Shown: positions 14,229 to 19,261 of the stretch, in pieces | Numbering within the stretch: the first letter of the stretch is position 1 | Layout of the letters: each line of letters begins with the position of its first letter | NCBI GenBank assembly: GCA_028293725.1 | Contig: JAQGOE010000168.1 | Coordinates: 1-19,261 of the forward strand | Source of the DNA: Gammaproteobacteria bacterium | Lineage (GTDB): Bacteria > Pseudomonadota > Gammaproteobacteria > Steroidobacterales > Steroidobacteraceae | Direction of reading: 5' to 3' | Length of the DNA stretch: 19,261 nucleotides | Notes under the pieces: generated by a model | Database searches by the model: none | What the model was told of the DNA's origin: nothing | Seen by the model: only the letters and a program-made list of their open reading frames with translations | Made by a program: the position numbers and the translations under genes

Positions 14229-16301
14229 TCAGAGAGATAACGCCGGATTTCCCTCCACGACCCGTTGCTCGATTTGCGGGCGGTCGCCCTTGGCCCATAG
14301 CGGCGTGCGGTGAACAACCCGGTAGAGAATTGGGCCGCCGTCGCGGCGGGTTGTCGGCTCGATGGGGCGCGGGATACAGACGAACTCGCACTCCCACGCG
14401 TCGGCAGAGGCACGCACGGTCGCGTAGCCGTGGCCCCCCATGTCGAGAAAGGACAGGTGCGGAGCCAGTTCGTGATTCGTCAGGATCCGCGCCCTTTCCG
14501 CATCACCGCTGCGCTCGTATTCCAGGCACGACCGGACTCCATGACGCAGTAGCATGTTGACCGTCGGATGGGGCTTCGTCGATCCGGGTGGTCGCGAGAG
14601 ATAGAGCGCCCGCAACGGATGGTCTTTGGGCAGCTTATGTTCCAACGACTCGACCAGCCCTGGCGCGGAGATCGAACCGACGATGTAGGCTACACCAACA
14701 GGCTCGAATGCCTTCGGCGGCAGTGTCTCGGCGGCGAGGCCTGCCCAGAAGCTGTGGCGGTCGCCGGCGATCGTGGCGAAGCCCGTGATGCCTTCGCCGC
14801 GGACGAAAGAGTAGATCTCAGCCCGCTCAACATAGGCGGTGCTGTGGTCGCCGCCGCTGAAACCCGCGTAGCCCGCGCCCGGCCAGGGTTTCGTGAGTCC
14901 CGGCGGCAGCCTCTGTGGGTCCACACGGAAGTCGAGTGTTCCGGTGGTGTTGCCCCAGACCTTCCAGGTCGCTGTCGAGGTTTTGAGGCGGTTGAGAAAC
15001 CACTGTTTCTGGGTGGCGCCGAGAATGGTCTGCGGCGGTTCCTGCTTGCGGAAGTTGGGAATCTCCAACTCGCCGAACCGGATCGTCTCCGGTGGCTTGC
15101 GACCGTTGTAGATCCGACCCGCGTCCAGGATCTCGAGCGCCTCCTGCGGAAAGAGCTCCGGGAAATCCTTGCTCGTCAGGTCCTGCGCTTCCACGCGGCC
15201 GGTGGGCTCTTCCGAGCGGTAGCTGCGTTGATCCGTGATGATGAGCTCGACATGACGGCCCCAGCGCATGGCGCGATAGCCGGTGAGACTGCCGAGGGCG
15301 GCGAGGTTGTTGGGCTCCTGCCCCAGGCCCTGTGCGTCAAAATGGGCGATGGGAGCATTGACCACCTTGGGCGGATCGAACCGCTCCAAGGAAGGCCCGC
15401 TCGCCTTGCGGATGCGCGCCGGCTGGTATTCGAACCACGCCTGCATCGCCGCCACTTTGCGGGTCTGGGCCGGCCGGGTCATGCCGTCGAAGACCTGCAG
15501 CGACTGCCACCCCTGCCAGGAGAATTCGTGGTTGTCCCACATCGGGACGAACGGCCAGTGGGCGCGCGCGTCCTGCAGGTCGGGGTCGTGCAGATAAGCC
15601 CGGTAGACCGCCCTGTAATCGTCGACGGTCGTCGGAATATGAAAGTCCTCGATCTTCTCGCCGTGCGCATACCGGACGATGTCGCGCAAGCGTCGGTCGT
15701 ACATGCCCTGGGGGCGATCTTCCGGATACCAGACGAGCTCGTAGATGAAATCGCCGAGGTGCAGAACGAAGCCCAGCCGATCCGCCTCCGGAGCGCGCTC
15801 GTCCTCGAAGATCATCCGTCGGTAGGCGTGTTGGGCGCCGTCGTTGGCATTCTGACAACTGACGAAGGCGAATTTTACGGGTCGCGGATCGTCCGGCGCC
15901 GGCGCGGTGATGGTTCGGCCGACGCGGCTCGTCATTCCAGTCTCGTCGGTGAAGCGATACCAGTAGACGCTGGCGGGCTTGAGGTTTCCCACGAGGACCC
16001 GACAGGTCCAGTCCGCCGCCGCGGAAACGACCGCGGCCGCCGACACGACCACCTGTTTGAAGGTGTCATCTTCAGCCACTTCGATGATCAGCCGGCTGTC
16101 CGTTCCTGTGTCGAAAGGCCGGCGGGTCCAGAGGAGGACGCTGTCCGGTTGTGGATCTCCGGAGGCCACGCCCTCCGGGAAGAGGTCGCGTCGCTCGTTC
16201 GAAGGAACATGCGAGCGGGCGGGCTTCTTGGTCGCCCAGACAGGGGTCGCACCCAATGCGGCCGCGGCCGCCATGAATTCCCGCCGGGTGACCTGACTCA
16301 T
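14229..16301 (-). CDS. phoD: Tat-exported alkaline phosphatase D (PhoD family)
   Basis: The 690-residue product begins SQVTRREFMAAAAALGATPV, a twin-arginine signal with RR at 6-7. Next is the PhoD N-terminal beta domain (GVASGDPQPDSVLLWTRRP, 44-62), then the metallophosphatase core: FVSCQ (149-150, the Cys that ligates iron in characterised PhoD), HLGDFIYE (181-188), MWDNHEF (254-260) and AGDRHSFWAG (512-521). Characterised PhoD enzymes hydrolyse phosphomonoesters and diesters outside the cytoplasm with Fe and Ca, which explains Tat export of the folded protein. At 690 residues it is longer than classical PhoD, with an extra 140 or so C-terminal residues after VGSISAPGL. AGGAG (16308-16312) lies 6 bases before the ATG. 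The start is 12 bases after the mscS stop, so the two form one operon. I see no clear Pho box. Confidence 0.93.
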   Translation of the reverse strand: MSQVTRREFMAAAAALGATPVWATKKPARSHVPSNERRDLFPEGVASGDPQPDSVLLWTRRPFDTGTDSRLIIEVAEDDTFKQVVVSAAAVVSAAADWTCRVLVGNLKPASVYWYRFTDETGMTSRVGRTITAPAPDDPRPVKFAFVSCQNANDGAQHAYRRMIFEDERAPEADRLGFVLHLGDFIYELVWYPEDRPQGMYDRRLRDIVRYAHGEKIEDFHIPTTVDDYRAVYRAYLHDPDLQDARAHWPFVPMWDNHEFSWQGWQSLQVFDGMTRPAQTRKVAAMQAWFEYQPARIRKASGPSLERFDPPKVVNAPIAHFDAQGLGQEPNNLAALGSLTGYRAMRWGRHVELIITDQRSYRSEEPTGRVEAQDLTSKDFPELFPQEALEILDAGRIYNGRKPPETIRFGELEIPNFRKQEPPQTILGATQKQWFLNRLKTSTATWKVWGNTTGTLDFRVDPQRLPPGLTKPWPGAGYAGFSGGDHSTAYVERAEIYSFVRGEGITGFATIAGDRHSFWAGLAAETLPPKAFEPVGVAYIVGSISAPGLVESLEHKLPKDHPLRALYLSRPPGSTKPHPTVNMLLRHGVRSCLEYERSGDAERARILTNHELAPHLSFLDMGGHGYATVRASADAWECEFVCIPRPIEPTTRRDGGPILYRVVHRTPLWAKGDRPQIEQRVVEGNPALSL

Positions 16302-16313
16302 ACCGCTCTCCTG

Positions 16314-18209
16314 TCAAGCGGACGCGGCGCGGGGATGCGCGCTTTGCCCGAGGATTTCCACCGCAGATTTATACAATTTCGCCCGCACAGTGAAGCGCTC
16401 GCTGGCCCGAGTCACATAGCGGACGGCAACTTCTACACCGCCGACAGCAGGCCGTATACTGATTCCGGGTGTTGCAGTGATCTGCGCGCCGCGCCGCGTG
16501 GGGGCGTTGTTCTTCCATTCTTGCTCCGCCTGCTTCGAGCTGTCCGCGGTGGCCTCCATTACATCCTTATAGAGGGTCTCGGCGATCGGGGTCGCGTCGC
16601 GGTCGTAAGGGACCAACACCAGCACCTCGTCCCACAGCCATTGTCCCGAGGTCGAGAAGTTGAAGTAATGGCCGCTGATGGCGAAGCTGTTCGTGAACGT
16701 TACCCGCCGCCCGGTCGGGTGTCCGGCGTCCGTCCAGTTGCCGGTCTCGAGCAACACCGTGTGGAACATGCCGAGCTCGATGACCTCGCCGCTGACACCA
16801 TTGATTTCGACCCAGTCGCCGAGCCGCATGCCATTCTTTCCCATCAGCACCAGCCAGCCGATGAAGGCGACAATGAAGTCCTTCAGGGCCACCGTGAGGC
16901 CGGCGCCGACGATGCCCAACATCGTGGCGAGTTGCGTGGGCATTCCGACCAGCACCAGCAGGATCACGACGATGCTCAGGATCTGGAGGCTCACACGCGC
17001 GACACTGCGCAGGGTCTCCACCTGGCGCCGGTCGAGTTTCATGCGTCCGACCAGTCGCTCGAGCCACTGATCGACAAACACCAGGAGCAACAGGATAACG
17101 ATCACGATGATCACGCTCAACAGGCCCGCGTGCATCACCGTCGTGGCCTGCGAGGCGACGACCTCATTCCATTTGCCGTAGACCTCGGCTAGCTGGCGCC
17201 GGTCTGAGATGCGCTCGTCGAGCGAGGTCAGGAGTTTCTGGTCGGCGGCGAGTTGCCGGGTGGTGGCGAGGAGGGAGGTTGTCGTGGAGTCGGATGCGGG
17301 TGAGGCGGGATTTGTCTGGGAGGGCGTCGCGGGAGCGGCTTTGGCCGGGGCGGCGGCCGCTTGGGTGGAAGTCGCCTGGGCCGGCGTCGCGGTTGTAGGC
17401 GCCGGCCTGTTGAGGCCGCCCGCGCCGCTCTTACTCGTCTCGAGTTGTGTTGCCAGTTTCTGGCGCTGCTCGCTCAATCCGGCAGCGGTAGCGGTCGCAT
17501 GTGTGGCGGCGAACTGCAGAAAGCGCTGCTTCTTTCGCAGTGCCAGCCACTCCCGCACCTTTTCCGCCAGCCCATGAAGGGCGGCGAGAGGGCTGGCTAC
17601 CGTCGTGGACGCCGCACGGCTGTTGGCCGCGTTGGTGTGATCCTGCATCATCTTCTGAATGCGTTGATGCACGTTCCCGCCGGCCTGCAACAGATCGTGG
17701 TTTGCGGCGGCGACCTCGTCCTTGTCGAGCTCCAACTGCGATTGCGTCAGGTCCAGCCGGTCCTGCAGTGGGCCCTTTTGCGCATCGGCCGCCTTGGCGA
17801 GGCTGGCGGTCAGCTGATCCACCTGCGCCTGATCGCTGTCCAGCTGCTTCTGCGACTTTTGTAGTCGCTCGGCGATCGTCTGCGCTTCAGGGGTCAGGAC
17901 CGGCGGGTGAGCCTCGAGCTGCCGCAGGGCGGCGGCGAAGGCCACATCGAGCTCGTGATCGGCCAACTGTGTGGCGGCTTGCGCGTACTGCACCTCTTCG
18001 GGTGCGCCTACAAGCGCACTTAGCCTTTGTGCGCGCCGAAGAGTACGCTCATCCACCGCGATCTCAGTATCGACCGTGGATGACCCCGCCACCGGCTCCT
18101 GCTTCCCGAGCTCCGGCGGTGGAGGTTGGTACGTTGCCCAGATGCCGTAGACGGCAGCGGCAAGTGAGGCCAGCAACACGGTGGCGGCAGTTTTCTGTAG
18201 GGCGCGCAT
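16314..18209 (-). CDS. MscS-type mechanosensitive channel with a long coiled-coil N-terminal region
   Basis: The 631-residue product has an N-terminal hydrophobic helix (about 5-25), which is a signal peptide or anchor. A charged, helical, probably coiled-coil region follows (55-260, with EAQTIAERLQKSQKQLDSDQ as an example). Residues 264-310 are an Ala/Thr/Pro-rich low-complexity linker. Three transmembrane segments lie at about 360-380, 405-424 and 430-456. The last contains LGIVGAGLTVALKDFIVAFI, the Gly/Ala-rich pore helix, followed by GMRLGDWVEINGVSGEVIELGMFHTVLLE, the MscS beta domain. These landmarks identify the MscS superfamily. The coiled-coil part is presumably periplasmic. No strong ribosome binding site is visible at 18209. 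It heads the pair with phoD. The linkage could mean a shared response to osmotic or phosphate stress, but that is a guess. Confidence 0.92.
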   Translation of the reverse strand: MRALQKTAATVLLASLAAAVYGIWATYQPPPPELGKQEPVAGSSTVDTEIAVDERTLRRAQRLSALVGAPEEVQYAQAATQLADHELDVAFAAALRQLEAHPPVLTPEAQTIAERLQKSQKQLDSDQAQVDQLTASLAKAADAQKGPLQDRLDLTQSQLELDKDEVAAANHDLLQAGGNVHQRIQKMMQDHTNAANSRAASTTVASPLAALHGLAEKVREWLALRKKQRFLQFAATHATATAAGLSEQRQKLATQLETSKSGAGGLNRPAPTTATPAQATSTQAAAAPAKAAPATPSQTNPASPASDSTTTSLLATTRQLAADQKLLTSLDERISDRRQLAEVYGKWNEVVASQATTVMHAGLLSVIIVIVILLLLVFVDQWLERLVGRMKLDRRQVETLRSVARVSLQILSIVVILLVLVGMPTQLATMLGIVGAGLTVALKDFIVAFIGWLVLMGKNGMRLGDWVEINGVSGEVIELGMFHTVLLETGNWTDAGHPTGRRVTFTNSFAISGHYFNFSTSGQWLWDEVLVLVPYDRDATPIAETLYKDVMEATADSSKQAEQEWKNNAPTRRGAQITATPGISIRPAVGGVEVAVRYVTRASERFTVRAKLYKSAVEILGQSAHPRAASA

Positions 18210-18311
18210 CGTTGCAAATCGTAAGTGACGACGCCCGCTATGATGCCACGTCGCCGGTTTACGTTTCCCTCGAAATGTTTGGCACTTCTTTGGCCGCCAC
18301 TGACACTCCCG

Positions 18312-19208
18312 CTAACGCAGCGCGACTTTCGCCGCCCTGATCACCGACTCCGTCAATCGTCCCAACATCGGAACCTGCAACCGCGTGTGCTGCCAATAGA
18401 GTGGCACCGCGAGCGTTCGTCCGGGCACCAGCTCGACCAGCGCTCCCGACTTGAGATGTCCTCGCACCAAGGACGCAGGATTCATCCCCCAGCCGATTCC
18501 GGCCAGACTGGCGTCCAGAAATGCCTGGGTCGCTGGAAACCAGTGCGACGATATCTCAACGTCCCGACGGCACACCCGCCGTGCCCACTGCGACTGCATC
18601 CGGTCCTTGTTGTTGAATTTCAAACCCGGCGCGGTGCTGAGCGCCGCGGCGGTCACTCCGTCCGGGAAGTAGCGCCGTACGAATCCCGGCGCGGCTACGG
18701 CCAGATAGGTGAAGCGGCCCAGCGCTACGCTGTTGAAGCCCTGGACAGGTTGCGCATGAGCCGTCACCGCGGCGAGTACCTCACCCGAGCGTAGCCACTC
18801 AACCGTGTGCTCCTCGTTGTCGAGCGCAATGTCCACCAGCGCCTTTTCTCCATCGACGAACTGCGCCATGGCTCCGATGAACCAGGTGCCCAGGCTATCG
18901 GCATTTACTGCGATACGTAGTGTGACTCGATCGGTGTCACCATTGGTTTGAACCAGCTTTGGCAACGCTCCGCGCAGTTCTTGCTCGAGCAGCCCGACCT
19001 GTTCCACGTGGCTGCAGAGCAGCCGGCCCATGTCAGTGGCCCTGCAGGGCTGGCCACGAATGATGAGAACACTACCCAGGCGCTCCTCCAGGTGCTTTAT
19101 CCGCTGTGATACCGCGGACGTAGTGACGTTGAGTGCGCGTGCCGCCCGTTCGAAGCTTCCCTCGCGAACTACGGCGGCAACGGCTGAAAGGGATGCATAG
19201 TCCAGCAT
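18312..19208 (-). CDS. argP: ArgP (IciA) LysR-type regulator of lysine/arginine export
   Basis: The 298-residue product begins MLDYASLSAVAAVVREGSFERAA, then has the LysR helix-turn-helix TTSAVSQRIKHLEERLG. ArgP landmarks are clear: AVNADSLGTWF (about 99-110), YFPDGVTAAAL and the late LYWQH. These match the E. coli ArgP pattern (VNADSLATW, YFPNGVT, LYWH) that distinguishes it from other LysR proteins. ArgP senses lysine and arginine and activates the argO/lysE exporter. That target gene is often divergent, and here the right edge (19209-19261) could hold its promoter, with GGAG at 19254-19257 as a possible ribosome binding site. The stop is 102 bases before mscS, and I see no terminator in that gap. 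The exporter itself is outside the window. Confidence 0.92.
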   Translation of the reverse strand: MLDYASLSAVAAVVREGSFERAARALNVTTSAVSQRIKHLEERLGSVLIIRGQPCRATDMGRLLCSHVEQVGLLEQELRGALPKLVQTNGDTDRVTLRIAVNADSLGTWFIGAMAQFVDGEKALVDIALDNEEHTVEWLRSGEVLAAVTAHAQPVQGFNSVALGRFTYLAVAAPGFVRRYFPDGVTAAALSTAPGLKFNNKDRMQSQWARRVCRRDVEISSHWFPATQAFLDASLAGIGWGMNPASLVRGHLKSGALVELVPGRTLAVPLYWQHTRLQVPMLGRLTESVIRAAKVALR

Positions 19209-19261
19209 AGGGGTCGATTTAGCGCTGCTTAACCAGGCGCAGGAAGTTTAAATGGAGTAAG
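19209..19261 (+). promoter_or_regulatory. Probable argP/exporter divergent regulatory region (truncated)
   Basis: This stretch to the window edge is upstream of argP. It contains TTAGCGCTGCTTAA, an imperfect dyad around AGCGCT, and a GGAG near the right end. Based on ArgP biology it may control a divergent lysE/argO gene beginning beyond the edge. The evidence is weak because the region is cut off. Confidence 0.3.

Noticed and set aside
14568..17192. An 874-codon open frame on the plus strand antisense to phoD and mscS
   Set aside because: It is the mirror of two well-supported minus-strand genes in a GC-rich genome, where antisense frames lack stops by codon bias. Its product shows no recognisable domain.

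Overview
The window is a compact, GC-rich stretch of bacterial chromosome with strong G/C preference at third codon positions. The gene set points to a free-living proteobacterium, most likely a gammaproteobacterium of the Xanthomonadales/Nevskiales/Steroidobacterales type. The supporting genes are an ArgP-type regulator, a bacterial FAN1/VRR-NUC nuclease beside an iron-sulfur helicase, a Tat-exported PhoD, a secreted M28 peptidase and a secreted GH5 glycanase with a ricin-type lectin domain. The lineage is an inference from gene content and was not tested. I see no tRNA, rRNA, CRISPR array, insertion sequence or phage gene.

Left part (1-5.9 kb): small regulator/enzyme modules. A partial unknown gene leaves the left edge. 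It lies in phase behind a gene for a Rossmann-fold NAD(P)-binding protein that carries an export signal. Next comes a divergent pair, an antibiotic-biosynthesis-monooxygenase (ABM) domain protein and a GlxA-like AraC regulator, with a 24-bp inverted repeat over the ABM gene's ribosome binding site. A small CPLC-motif membrane protein follows, convergent with the AraC gene and divergent from a LacI-type regulator. The lacI gene ends tail-to-tail with a two-gene short-chain dehydrogenase operon, which is transcribed divergently from a LysR regulator (5.93-6.87 kb). The SDR/LysR intergenic region holds a perfect 12-bp palindrome and a consensus -10 box.

Right part (6.85-19.2 kb): seven consecutive genes on the minus strand. 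In transcription order they are argP, an MscS-type channel, phoD (12 bp after mscS), a secreted M28 aminopeptidase with a C-terminal Fn3-like domain, a FAN1-like nuclease, an XPD/DinG-type helicase with an N-terminal PD-(D/E)XK nuclease domain (ATGA overlap with FAN1), and the GH5-lectin glycanase. A 12-bp-stem hairpin separates the peptidase from the repair pair.

Themes are local regulation of redox enzymes (AraC-ABM and LysR-SDR pairs), export of nutrient-scavenging hydrolases (PhoD, M28, GH5), and a two-gene DNA repair operon that places two nuclease active sites next to a 5'-3'-type helicase. That operon is the most system-like element. I see no convincing wholly new system. The best leads for novelty are the nuclease-helicase pair, the left-edge partial gene, the CPLC small protein and the ABM-gene inverted repeat.
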